This document shows, piece by piece, positions 52,762-61,581 of a DNA stretch of 64,000 bases (position 1 is its first letter; each line of letters begins with the position of its first letter). The stretch comes from Algimonas ampicilliniresistens. GTDB lineage: Bacteria > Pseudomonadota > Alphaproteobacteria > Caulobacterales > Maricaulaceae. A model generated the notes under the pieces. That model ran no database searches, had not been told where the DNA came from, and worked only from the letters and a program-made list of their open reading frames with translations. The stretch is from contig NZ_BSNK01000001.1 of NCBI RefSeq assembly GCF_030159955.1, positions 1,116,001-1,180,000 on the forward strand, given 5' to 3'. A program made the translations under genes and the position numbers.

Positions 52762-55650
52762 ATGTCTATTCGTTCTCTGCTTTTAACAACCACCGCTGCG
52801 GCGCTTTTGATGGCTTGTGGGCCTCAAGCCGTAGACACGGATGCGAACAAAGTTCGTGTCACGACCGAGACGACGGACGGTGACAAAGCGTCCAGCTTCA
52901 CGCTCGATTATGAGGCGTTCACGCTCGATAATGGGTTGCAGGTTTTCTTGCAGCGCGATGCGTCTGATCCGATTGTGGCGGTGTCCACCGTGATCCATGC
53001 GGGCTCATCGCGAGAGAAACCAGGCCGGACGGGTTTTGCGCATTTCTTCGAACATATGGCGTTTAACGATAGTGAGAATGTGCCGCGTGGCTGGAACCGG
53101 GGGCAGATCCCGAAATGGGGTGGATCGCGCAATGGCGGCACGTGGTCGGACGGGACGATCTATTACGAGACTGTGCCGAAGGATGCCTTCGATAAGATCC
53201 TTTGGATCGATAGTGACCGGCTTGGCTATATGATCAACACGGTGACGCCCGAAGCGCTGGAACGTGAAAAGCAGGTGGTAAAAAACGAAAAGCGCCAACG
53301 TTACGATAATGCAGCCTATGGCTACACAAATGAGGTGATCCGCGCCGCGCTCTATCCAGAAGACCACCCCTATAACTGGACCACGATTGGGGCCTTGCCG
53401 GATCTACAAGCCGCGACGCTCGACGATGTGCGCGAATTCTATGACCTTTGGTACGCGCCGAACAATGCGACGCTCGCCATTGTTGGCGATATCGATATTG
53501 AAGAGACCAAGGAAAAGGTGAAGCTCTGGTTTGGGGAAATTCCGCGTGGGCGCGATATTCCAGATCCTGTGCCACAGCCCGTCACCCTGACCGAGACGAA
53601 AAACCTTTGGTACGAAGATAACTTCGCCAAGCTCCCTGAATTACGCATGACTTTCCCGACCGTGGACGGGTCGAATTCCGAGCAATATGCGCTGGCAGTG
53701 TTGGGCGAAATGCTTGGTGGAAGCCGGACGTCGCCGCTCTATGTCGAGATTGTCGATGGCGCCAAACTCGCGCCCAATGTGTCGTCATACAATAGTTCGA
53801 GCGAGCTGGCGGGGACGTTCACCGTTCGGGTCCGGGCGAATGCCGGTGTTGATCTGGATGATGTCAAAGCGGCGGTTGAAACGGCGATGGCCCGTTTTGA
53901 AGCCGAGGGTATCGATGAACTGGCGCTCAAACGCGTCAAAGCCGGCCAGGAAACGGCGCTCTATGCCAGCCTGTCCACGGCACTGGGCAAAGCCAATTCC
54001 ATGGCGCGATTTAATGAGCTGCAAGGCGATCCAGCCTATCAGGTCAAATCCGCAGCGGCGATCCGCGCGGTGACGGCGGATCAAGTGATGGCGGCTTATG
54101 AGCGCCACATCAAAGACAAGCCCTATATCCTAACCAGCTTTGTTCCCAAAGGGCAGGCGGAGCTGGTAGTTGCGGGCGCAGAGCGTGCGACCGTCTGGAT
54201 CGAGGAAGTAAAAGCCGACGTGGCGTCCGAAGAGGTCAGTGCTGGAGACTTGGCCGATTTCGAAAAGACTGTGACCGTCCATGATCGCTCAGAGCCTGAG
54301 TTTGGCGAATTACCTTTGCTGAAAATGCCAGCGATTTGGACGCGAACATTGGCTAATGATGCCGTTGTGCGCGGGATTGAAACCAACGAAATTCCGCTCG
54401 TTCAGTTTGATATTACGCTCCCGGGTGGACGTTGGGCCGAAGACCCCGCGCAGAATGGCCGTTTTGCACTGCTCGCCGATCTGATGGAAGAAGGCACGGC
54501 AACCAAGACACCAGGCGAATTAGAGCAGGCGATTGGCATTCTCGGCGCCAGTATCAATGTATCAGCGGGATCAGAAGATTTGACCATCCGTGCGACCACG
54601 CTGGCTCGGAACTTCGAAGAGACTGTGGCGCTGGTGCAGGAAATCTTGACCGAGCCCCGCTGGCAGACTGAGGATTTCGACCGGGTGAAGTCGGCCCGGC
54701 TGACCGGCATCAAAGGTCGTGAAGCTAATCCGCAAGCGATTGCCGCTATGGCCTTCAATAGCTTGATTTATGGGAATACCCATCCACTCGGACGCCCGAG
54801 CGGTGGCAGCGAAGATAGCGTTTCAGCTCTCGAGCTGGATGACCTCAAGTCTGCGCATTCAGATTTGCTCACGGCAACGCCGCGCCTCCATGTAGCGGGC
54901 GACATTGACCCAGATAGGGCTGCGGCTGGACTGAGCACTCTGGCTGAAGCCGTTGCTCCAACAGGCGCGGATCGACCCGCTTACGACATCCCAACGCAGG
55001 ATAATGCAGGACGTGTGTTCTTCATTGATGTGCCCGGATCGAAACAATCGGTCTTGCGCATTGGGGCTTTGACCCCGGCCTCTAGCCATCCGGATTTTAA
55101 CAAGATCCAGTTCACCAATGAGAAGCTTGGCGGCGGCATCGCTGGTGATCTGGCGCAGATGCTGCGGATCGAGAAAGGCTACACCTATGGGGCCGGATCC
55201 TTCATTCCACGCGGGACCGTTGAGCGTCCCTTCACTATGAGTACAAGTGTTCGCGCCAATGCGACCCAGGCCTCGCTAGAGACCATCCGTGATATGGTTC
55301 TGGCTTATGGCGAGACGTTTGATGAAGTGGCCGTTGAAGCGACCCAGCAGAAGATCATCAAAGCTTCCGCGCGCGCGTTTGAAAGTCTAGGCGCGAAACT
55401 GGGCACGCTGAACGAGATCAGCCAATACGGCCTATCAGACCGCTATGTCGAAGAGGAACAAGCCGAGTTGGTTGCGATGACTGACGCCGACTTTAAGCGC
55501 ATTGCGACCGAATATATGGATGAGAGCAATTTCGTCTATGTCATCGTTGGCGACCGCGCGACCCAGCTTGAACCTGTGCAAGCATTTGCGGCGGAGACGG
55601 GCAAAGGCGAGGTGGTCGAGCTGGATATATTTGGCCAGCCCGTCGAGTAA
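52762..55650 (+). CDS. M16 (pitrilysin/insulinase) family metallopeptidase lipoprotein
   Basis: 962 residues. Lipobox LLMAC within the first 20 residues gives an envelope-anchored lipoprotein. The first M16 domain has the inverted zinc motif HFFEH (in GFAHFFEHMAFNDSENVPRG) and the distal Glu in EREKQVVKNEKRQ. The second half repeats the M16 fold (AILADLMEEGTATKTPGELEQA) but lacks HxxEH, as usual for the structural half. Two-lobed proteases of this kind digest peptides in the periplasm. Start 52762 (TGAGG upstream) was preferred over GTG 52753. Confidence 0.93.
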   Translation: MSIRSLLLTTTAAALLMACGPQAVDTDANKVRVTTETTDGDKASSFTLDYEAFTLDNGLQVFLQRDASDPIVAVSTVIHAGSSREKPGRTGFAHFFEHMAFNDSENVPRGWNRGQIPKWGGSRNGGTWSDGTIYYETVPKDAFDKILWIDSDRLGYMINTVTPEALEREKQVVKNEKRQRYDNAAYGYTNEVIRAALYPEDHPYNWTTIGALPDLQAATLDDVREFYDLWYAPNNATLAIVGDIDIEETKEKVKLWFGEIPRGRDIPDPVPQPVTLTETKNLWYEDNFAKLPELRMTFPTVDGSNSEQYALAVLGEMLGGSRTSPLYVEIVDGAKLAPNVSSYNSSSELAGTFTVRVRANAGVDLDDVKAAVETAMARFEAEGIDELALKRVKAGQETALYASLSTALGKANSMARFNELQGDPAYQVKSAAAIRAVTADQVMAAYERHIKDKPYILTSFVPKGQAELVVAGAERATVWIEEVKADVASEEVSAGDLADFEKTVTVHDRSEPEFGELPLLKMPAIWTRTLANDAVVRGIETNEIPLVQFDITLPGGRWAEDPAQNGRFALLADLMEEGTATKTPGELEQAIGILGASINVSAGSEDLTIRATTLARNFEETVALVQEILTEPRWQTEDFDRVKSARLTGIKGREANPQAIAAMAFNSLIYGNTHPLGRPSGGSEDSVSALELDDLKSAHSDLLTATPRLHVAGDIDPDRAAAGLSTLAEAVAPTGADRPAYDIPTQDNAGRVFFIDVPGSKQSVLRIGALTPASSHPDFNKIQFTNEKLGGGIAGDLAQMLRIEKGYTYGAGSFIPRGTVERPFTMSTSVRANATQASLETIRDMVLAYGETFDEVAVEATQQKIIKASARAFESLGAKLGTLNEISQYGLSDRYVEEEQAELVAMTDADFKRIATEYMDESNFVYVIVGDRATQLEPVQAFAAETGKGEVVELDIFGQPVE

Positions 55651-55677
55651 GGGCAGCTCAGTTAGGCTCAGTCAGGA

Positions 55678-56130
55678 TCAGCTCTTCGGAAGTTGATCCG
55701 GTCTGGGCGGCGTATTGCGCTTACAGTTTTCTGGCACGACGCCATGTTCGCCGAAGGATGAGAATTTTCCCTCCTCGGCCCGGTGATGGATTTGTAGGTT
55801 GAACAACACGCCCTTGAACGGCGGAAGCAGCAGCAGGATCACGCCGAGGCAGATGATCGACATAATCGTCATTGAAATCACAAAGCCGGTCGTAGTTTCG
55901 GGTAAAATCCCGGCGATCACGAAGGCTGGTGTGAAAACGATGAGGGCGAGAAAGCCGACGAAGAAAGCGGGGCCATCCGCTGTATCGGCGACGGAAAAGC
56001 TCTGACCGCAAATGTCGCACTCATCTTTGAACTTCAAATAAGCCCTGAACAGCTTACCTTGTCCGCAATTTCCACAGCGAAGTCGGATTCCTGTTTCGAT
56101 GGGGGAGCGACTTGAATAACGTCTGTTCAT
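55678..56130 (-). CDS. DUF983-family membrane protein
   Basis: 150 residues. Two CxxC pairs (RCGNCGQGKLF and ECDICGQ) form a likely zinc ribbon, followed by DGPAFFVGF and two TM helices (ALIVFTPAFVIAGIL, MTIMSIICLGVILLLL), then a cytoplasmic tail. This is the DUF983 layout; function unknown, sometimes near cytochrome oxidase genes, which are absent here. Faces the M16 gene with a 27-nt gap. Confidence 0.9.
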   Translation of the reverse strand: MNRRYSSRSPIETGIRLRCGNCGQGKLFRAYLKFKDECDICGQSFSVADTADGPAFFVGFLALIVFTPAFVIAGILPETTTGFVISMTIMSIICLGVILLLLPPFKGVLFNLQIHHRAEEGKFSSFGEHGVVPENCKRNTPPRPDQLPKS

Positions 56131-56248
56131 GATCCCGGCCTTCCATGGTCATGGTCTCACGGGACAATAGCCTCTTCGCGCTGTATGACAATGCAGGTAT
56201 AGGTCGCCGGGCCGATAGACTGCCTTGCAAAAATGCCGTGCGCGAGAC

Positions 56249-56677
56249 TTAACCGCCGCTTGTGATGAGTCGGGTGATCCAGACACCGCCGACGGCACAA
56301 CTCGCCGTTAGGACCGTGCCCCAGACGATGTCGACAAGAACCATTTTGATCGGCCAACCTTCCAAAGTTGCGAGATTGGTTAGGTCGTAGGTCGCATAAC
56401 AGAAGAAACCGAAAAGAGCCCCATACAGCGCGGCCTTGCCAAGGCTGCCGCCCGATAGGCCGTGGTGGCTGGCAAAGATCAGGATGCCAACAATGTAGAG
56501 CGCGTAAAACCCAACGGCGACACCCCAACGGATATTTTCCGCCATCAAGCTGCCGAGCTGTCCGGCGTAAAACGGCTTCGCGACCACCCCGAGCCAGACC
56601 ATATCGATCGCGAAGAAAACGAACAGGGTAGCAACATAACAAATGAGCCAAGTGGAGAGAGGGATGGTTTCGGTCAT
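56249..56677 (-). CDS. DUF2177-family membrane protein
   Basis: 142 residues with four TM helices (WLICYVATLFVFFAIDMVWLG, WGVAVGFYALYIVGILIF, AALYGALFGFFCYATYDLTNLA, VLVDIVWGTVLTASCAVGGVW). The IDMVWLG and YDLTNLATL blocks fit DUF2177. Function unknown. Start at 56677 was chosen because earlier codons run back through an unrelated stretch; no clear ribosome site is visible. Confidence 0.85.
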   Translation of the reverse strand: MTETIPLSTWLICYVATLFVFFAIDMVWLGVVAKPFYAGQLGSLMAENIRWGVAVGFYALYIVGILIFASHHGLSGGSLGKAALYGALFGFFCYATYDLTNLATLEGWPIKMVLVDIVWGTVLTASCAVGGVWITRLITSGG

Positions 56678-56726
56678 GCCGTAAATACGGGGCAGAGCGA
56701 CAAAAGGTTGCCTCACATGTTCTTTG

Positions 56727-57932
56727 CTACTCTCCGTGCAGCGCCGGATAGGTCCACCACCACGGGTAATTCGTTTCACCCAAGACCAAATTTACAATGT
56801 CCGGAAAGATGATTTCGGCGCGAACACTATTGGCCAGCATCACAAGGCAGCGCTGCTCAGCCTCCTGACAAATGACCATGTTGCCGGTCCAATCATTATG
56901 TCCGCCTTTGGCGAAGTTGAGACCGTTAGGTCCATCCCACGTCTCTAGGCCAAGCCCGGCGGACAGATTGATCATCTCGCTGCGCGGCTCATCCGTGGCA
57001 TTGTGTTCGATTGTCGGGAACTTTTGTTTTGACCGAATGGGCACTTGCCCGCGCACCCATTCTGCCCGCATCGACTCGGAGAGCCCTTCACCGGCCAGCA
57101 TACCCCGCCACATCCGTGCTTGATCCGCGATCGTCGTGTCCATCGACCCCGAAGCGCTGACATGGCTGCGTTCGTCATGTGGTTCGAATGATCCGTCCAT
57201 TGCGTAACCGTCTGCAAGGTTGTCGGCAAAGTCTGCACGCCACTGCATGTCCGTATTAGGCATAGCGAAGCGGTCAAATATGCGCGCTTGCATCTGTGCT
57301 TTCACATCAAGCCCGAGGCCTTTTTCGAGCATGAATTGCAAGAGGTAAAACCCTTCGCCGGAGTAAGCATAACGCTCGCCCGGCTTGAAATGGAATTTGA
57401 GATCCATGTCGGGCTCAAGGAATCTGAGATTGGCCAGACCCGTGGAATGGGTGAGGATGTGTCTCGGCGTTAAGTGCTGCCAGTCATCATCCCCCTGCAG
57501 CGACTGCCAGTCATCATAGGTGGGTAAGGGTTGGTCGAGATCATCGGAAAGGGGCCGATCGAGATCAACAATGCCTTCATCAACGAGCTGTAGGACCATG
57601 TAAGCGAAAGCCGCCTTGGTCAGAGACGCACCATACACGATCGTGTCGGTCTCAAGGAGCAGTGCGCGCTCGACATTTCTGAAGCCGTAAGCGCTAAGGT
57701 GCGTGATGTCAGACCCGTCAATCACAGCGACGGCTAGGCCTTTGACGTCTTCTTCCGCCATGAGCCGCATTATCTCTTTGTCGAGAGCAACGCTTTGAAG
57801 CGCCGGGCTCTGATCTTTGAGCGGAGGTTCGACCTGCAATGTGTCTGGAGATTCTGCACAGGCGACTGTTCCGATCGCAAGAACGAATATGAGCGTCGTT
57901 CGAATGATTGCGCTGAAGGGAGGTTTCGACAT
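56727..57932 (-). CDS. Class C beta-lactamase-like serine hydrolase, lipoprotein
   Basis: 401 residues. Signal with lipobox ending GTVAC (C25). SxxK is SLTK at 103-106 in VYGASLTKAAFAYMVLQ; the second motif is YSG at 190-192 (GERYAYSGEGFY) instead of YxN, and the third is KGGHNDWTG near 342-350. These fit penicillin-binding-protein-like (AmpC/EstB) hydrolases rather than a true beta-lactamase. Start 57932 follows the stop of the XRE regulator by 7 nt with AGGTC upstream, so the two form an operon. The natural substrate could be a peptidoglycan peptide or an ester; not resolvable here. Confidence 0.87.
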   Translation of the reverse strand: MSKPPFSAIIRTTLIFVLAIGTVACAESPDTLQVEPPLKDQSPALQSVALDKEIMRLMAEEDVKGLAVAVIDGSDITHLSAYGFRNVERALLLETDTIVYGASLTKAAFAYMVLQLVDEGIVDLDRPLSDDLDQPLPTYDDWQSLQGDDDWQHLTPRHILTHSTGLANLRFLEPDMDLKFHFKPGERYAYSGEGFYLLQFMLEKGLGLDVKAQMQARIFDRFAMPNTDMQWRADFADNLADGYAMDGSFEPHDERSHVSASGSMDTTIADQARMWRGMLAGEGLSESMRAEWVRGQVPIRSKQKFPTIEHNATDEPRSEMINLSAGLGLETWDGPNGLNFAKGGHNDWTGNMVICQEAEQRCLVMLANSVRAEIIFPDIVNLVLGETNYPWWWTYPALHGE

Positions 57933-57939
57933 GATTGAC

Positions 57940-58653
57940 CTATCTTTTTGAGGATTGCGGCCAACGCCAGCTGACAAAGAAGCAACCGAGGCCGCCCAGA
58001 ATGAACATAAATCCCGGCACGTTCGCCCATCCATACCGGTTCTTGGTTTTGACCTCCGTGCCACCGACCAACCGCCAGACCCGTTTCCCATCATCCAGGT
58101 TTTCGACGAAGGACGGGCCTTTGAATGTCTTGATCAATTGTGTCTGGTCATCGACTCGCGCGATGAGTGCGTCTCGCTTGGCGGTCTCAACCGCGTCGAG
58201 GTCCAGCTTGGCGTCCAAGTCTCCGAAAACATCCATACTCTCGCCGGGTAAGATGATGCCCGTTGACTGATAGGTAAACTGAACATCCGATTGAGCGGGC
58301 CCCAACCGCGTCAGGCCGAGGAGCGCACCACCGACGAAAAGAGCGCTGACCCCACTTAGCAGCCATTGGCGTGAGGCGGTCATGGTCTTGCCATTTTGAG
58401 TGAGGCGCGCCTGCCGTACAGTATCAATTCCGTCTAAACGATCCGCCTCTGCGGGCGATAAAGCTTGAAGCACGTCTGACGTCTCAAGATCATAGGCCGC
58501 GATGAGGCGCTGGAACATGTCATCAGATGGATAAGCTTTGCCCGTTTCGAGTTTTGACAGATAAGACTGTTCAATGCTGACTTTTGATGCGGCCTCCGGC
58601 TGGGTCCAGCCGAGGGTTCGTCTTCGCTCTCTTAGATACTCACCGAACTTCAT
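57940..58653 (-). CDS. Membrane-tethered XRE-family regulator
   Basis: 237 residues. An N-terminal XRE helix-turn-helix (residues 5-60, EYLRERRRTLGWTQPEAASKVSIEQSYLSKLETGKAYPS) is joined to two TM helices at about 97-117 and 212-229. The roughly 95 residues between them would be periplasmic (QFTYQSTGIILPGESMDVFGDLD to VWRLVGGTEVKT). It is thus a one-component transmembrane regulator, ToxR-like in layout but with an XRE domain. GGAGCAG precedes the start. It lies immediately upstream of the serine hydrolase gene on the same strand, which suggests it senses an envelope signal and controls the hydrolase. Confidence 0.85.
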   Translation of the reverse strand: MKFGEYLRERRRTLGWTQPEAASKVSIEQSYLSKLETGKAYPSDDMFQRLIAAYDLETSDVLQALSPAEADRLDGIDTVRQARLTQNGKTMTASRQWLLSGVSALFVGGALLGLTRLGPAQSDVQFTYQSTGIILPGESMDVFGDLDAKLDLDAVETAKRDALIARVDDQTQLIKTFKGPSFVENLDDGKRVWRLVGGTEVKTKNRYGWANVPGFMFILGGLGCFFVSWRWPQSSKR

Positions 58654-58710
58654 CGCACTGCTCCGTACATTGGCTTCAACTGTCAGTTCGAACGGTAAGA
58701 ACTCAATCTG

Positions 58711-58740
58711 AATATTGAGGAATATTGAGGAATATTGCGG
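58711..58740. repeat. Three 10-bp tandem repeats upstream of the XRE regulator
   Basis: AATATTGAGG occurs twice in a row and a third time as AATATTGCGG. The 10-bp period keeps each copy on the same helix face, 58-87 nt upstream of the XRE start. A flanking CTCAAT at 58703-58708 makes an inverted match to ATTGAG. Probable binding sites for the regulator, by inference. Confidence 0.65.
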
Positions 58741-58851
58741 GTCTCAGCTCTTTGCGTTGACATGTTCGATGTCCAACCGCTCAGATATCGATAGATTGAT
58801 ACAATGATGAGGGTGTTCAGGTGTGACGTATGGCTGGGCTTTATAGAAACA

Positions 58852-58870
58852 ATCTTGATGTGATCTTGAT
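58852..58870. repeat. Pair of ATCTTGAT direct repeats before the MBOAT gene
   Basis: ATCTTGAT at 58852-58859 and again at 58863-58870, 11 bp apart, in the 289-nt intergenic region, about 75-90 nt before the MBOAT start. Short, so possibly chance; noted as a possible operator. Confidence 0.35.
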
Positions 58871-58942
58871 AGAGAACTTTATCATATCAACACCGCGAAC
58901 ACTTGCCCGCCGCGCCGCGCCTGCTAAGGCGCGATCAATCCC

Positions 58943-60319
58943 ATGAACTTCGCGTCCGTCACATTTCTGTTCTTCTATTTGCCTGCGGTCGTGGCGCTCT
59001 ACTTTATCCTGCGCGGCCGTCAGTCCCGTAACGTGTTGCTGTTGGTAGCGAGCTTGTTCTTTTATGCGTGGGGCGAGGGGGCTGGGCTAGCGCTGCTGCT
59101 GATCTCGATCATGATGAACCACGAGTTCTCGCATCAGATCGCTCGCAATATGTATGAACAGCCGAAGCGTCGGCGCTGGTTGATCATCGGACTGACAGCC
59201 AATCTCGCACTACTGATCATTTTCAAATATCTGGGACTTATCACAGAGACCCTCGGTTTGCCGCGCATCGAAACCGCGCGACTGCCACTCGGGATTTCTT
59301 TCTTCACCTTCCAAGCAATGAGCTTGCTGATTGATGTGTCGCGGGGATCAAAACCTGCTACCAGCCCGCTTCGTACGGGCCTCTATATCAGCATGTTCCC
59401 GCAGCTGATTGCGGGGCCGATTGTGCGCTGGGACGAGATCAGAGAGCAGATCATCGCCCGCCAAGAAACGTGGGACCGGTTCTGCGACGGAACGCGGCTG
59501 TTTATGCTGGGGCTGGCCCAGAAGGTCTTGATCGCGGATACAGTCGCAAAAGTCGCAGACGCCGCTTTTGGTGCGGATGCTGCAACGTTGGGGCCAGCGG
59601 GCGCGTGGCTTGGGCTGGCCGCATTCACGCTGCAAATCTATTACGATTTTGCGGGCTATTCTAACATGGCGATTGGCTTGGGGCGGATATTCGGTTTCGA
59701 ATTGCCACGAAACTTTGAACATCCCTATAGTGCGGCCAGTTTCCGCGAGTTCTGGCGGCGTTGGCATATGACTTTGTCGCGTTGGTTCCGGGACTATCTT
59801 TATATCCCGCTCGGCGGATCTAGAGACGGCGCGACAGCCACCTATCGAAATCTGCTGATCGTTTTTGTCCTCTGCGGTCTGTGGCATGGTGCGGCTTGGA
59901 CCTTCCTATTCTGGGGGCTGTGGCACGGCGCGTTCTTGATCGCGGAGCGTGTCGGCGCACAACGCGGTTTCCCTAAATTGCCCCGCATTGTTGGTGTTGC
60001 TTACACAGTGCTGTTCGTCGCGCTTGGCTGGGTCCTGTTCCGCGCTGACAGTCTTGGCCATGCGCTTGCTTATTGGGGCGCGCTGATCCCCGGGGGCGAG
60101 GCCGGAACGACTATCGAGGTGCCCCCAACCGCGGCTTATGCGATGATCGTTGGGGCGCTACTTGCATGGGACGGCTGGAAACGTGTTGGTGAGCGTCTTC
60201 CAACGCCCGCAGCCGTTGGCACGGCGACGAGCTGGGCCATGATCGGGCTGCTTACGATCGTGTGTTTCGCAGCTGTGGCCTCGACGACGCACCAGCCTTT
60301 CCTTTACTTTCGGTTCTGA
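58943..60319 (+). CDS. MBOAT-family O-acyltransferase (AlgI-like)
   Basis: 458 residues, about ten or more TM helices. The invariant MBOAT His is H315 in CGLWHGAAWTF, with WRRWHMTLSRWFRDYLYIPLGG as the second hallmark (H275). Such proteins pass acetyl groups across the inner membrane for O-acetylation of alginate, cellulose or other exopolysaccharides. The next gene, 1 nt downstream, encodes an AlgJ-like SGNH protein, the periplasmic partner. The polysaccharide itself is not identifiable as no synthase gene is in the window. Confidence 0.92.
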   Translation: MNFASVTFLFFYLPAVVALYFILRGRQSRNVLLLVASLFFYAWGEGAGLALLLISIMMNHEFSHQIARNMYEQPKRRRWLIIGLTANLALLIIFKYLGLITETLGLPRIETARLPLGISFFTFQAMSLLIDVSRGSKPATSPLRTGLYISMFPQLIAGPIVRWDEIREQIIARQETWDRFCDGTRLFMLGLAQKVLIADTVAKVADAAFGADAATLGPAGAWLGLAAFTLQIYYDFAGYSNMAIGLGRIFGFELPRNFEHPYSAASFREFWRRWHMTLSRWFRDYLYIPLGGSRDGATATYRNLLIVFVLCGLWHGAAWTFLFWGLWHGAFLIAERVGAQRGFPKLPRIVGVAYTVLFVALGWVLFRADSLGHALAYWGALIPGGEAGTTIEVPPTAAYAMIVGALLAWDGWKRVGERLPTPAAVGTATSWAMIGLLTIVCFAAVASTTHQPFLYFRF

Positions 60320-60320
60320 C

Positions 60321-61460
60321 ATGTCGCGTCTGATCCGAAATATCGCCGTCGCTTGTCTGCTGGTCGCCTTTCTCGTCCCCTCGGTCGGGTTTGCCGTCAA
60401 TTTTGTGCGCGGTTTGGACGACACTAGCGTGACCGAAAAGCGCAGGTTGGCCTCGCTGCCAGCTTATGAAGGCGATGCGCGGGCCTATACGACGGCCCTC
60501 GATGATTATCTGGAAGATCATTTTGCGTTTCGGATGACCATGATCCGGGTCGCGCGGAAGATCCGCGATAATCTCGGCGAGAATCCAAAGAATGTTGTTT
60601 ACGGCAAGGATGGCTGGCTCTTCCTTGGCCAGATCGAATATCGCGATGAGTTTGAAGGCAATGGTCTCTGGGACCAAAGACAAGTCGAAAACTGGGTCTC
60701 GTCTCTCACAGAGGTGAATGCGGCGTTGGCGGATCGGAACATTCCGTTCGCAGCGTTTATCGCTGTCGATAAAGCGCGCGCCTATCCAGAGAAATTGCCG
60801 GATGATTGGACGGAAGCTCCACGGCGCTTCCGCTCGGCGGTATATTCGCATCCGGATGTCGATCAGACCGGGCTGATCGATGCAGAGCCGTTGGTCATGT
60901 CCGCCAAAGAGCGCGGGCATCTCGTCTTTTTCCTTCGCGACACCCATTGGACGGCGGCCGGAACTTATGAATTGGCGTTGGAAATTCTGGAAAAGTTAGA
61001 TCCGAACCAAAGGCGTTTGATCTATATTCCAGAGCCCGCCGTGGAGCAGCGCGCCGGTCGGGTCTATGATCTTGATGCGATGGCAGGGTTTGAGACGACC
61101 CAAGAACCGCCTTACACCATGATTAAATATCCGCCGTCGCGACCCAACGTCCGTACGGTGATGCATTTTAACGAGGATGGCACGGCCGTTCGCGGGCGCA
61201 TGTCGACCTTGATGATCCTTGGCACTGAAGATGCGACCAAAGGGCGATTAGTGATCGTCGGTGATAGTTTTGGTGACTCCATGCTGGGTCATTTGCGCCG
61301 TAGCTATTCCGAAATCGTGCGTATCCACCACGGCGCGCACTTTTTTGACATCGGTCTGGATGAGGTGTTGTCCTACGAACCCGATGCCGTTTTATTCGCG
61401 ACAGCTGAACGACAGGCCGCGCGTAAGGCTCGGCCATTTTTGCCGTTGAACCCCGAGTAG
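60321..61460 (+). CDS. AlgJ/AlgX-like SGNH acetyltransferase-domain protein
   Basis: 379 residues. N-terminal TM/signal anchor (IAVACLLVAFLVPSVGFAV), then the AlgJ/AlgX hydrolase-like fold with GKDGWLFLG, the DxH dyad D207/H209 in RDTHWTAAGTY, and the nucleophilic Ser316 in VIVGDSFGDSML. It should receive acetyl from the MBOAT partner and transfer it to a surface polysaccharide. Starts one base after the MBOAT stop. Confidence 0.9.
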   Translation: MSRLIRNIAVACLLVAFLVPSVGFAVNFVRGLDDTSVTEKRRLASLPAYEGDARAYTTALDDYLEDHFAFRMTMIRVARKIRDNLGENPKNVVYGKDGWLFLGQIEYRDEFEGNGLWDQRQVENWVSSLTEVNAALADRNIPFAAFIAVDKARAYPEKLPDDWTEAPRRFRSAVYSHPDVDQTGLIDAEPLVMSAKERGHLVFFLRDTHWTAAGTYELALEILEKLDPNQRRLIYIPEPAVEQRAGRVYDLDAMAGFETTQEPPYTMIKYPPSRPNVRTVMHFNEDGTAVRGRMSTLMILGTEDATKGRLVIVGDSFGDSMLGHLRRSYSEIVRIHHGAHFFDIGLDEVLSYEPDAVLFATAERQAARKARPFLPLNPE

Positions 61461-61581
61461 AGCTCATTGCGACCCATCTGCGTTCCACGCGCGAGGTGGG
61501 TTCCGATCCGCGCAAAATCTTGCTAGAGACCCGCTCCAGCGCGGCAAATGGGTGCGTTGGAAGTAGACAGGACACCGCATC

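Noticed and set aside
61461-61581. Leader peptide or attenuator before aroG
   Set aside because: No short Phe/Tyr/Trp-rich frame and no terminator-like hairpin could be found.
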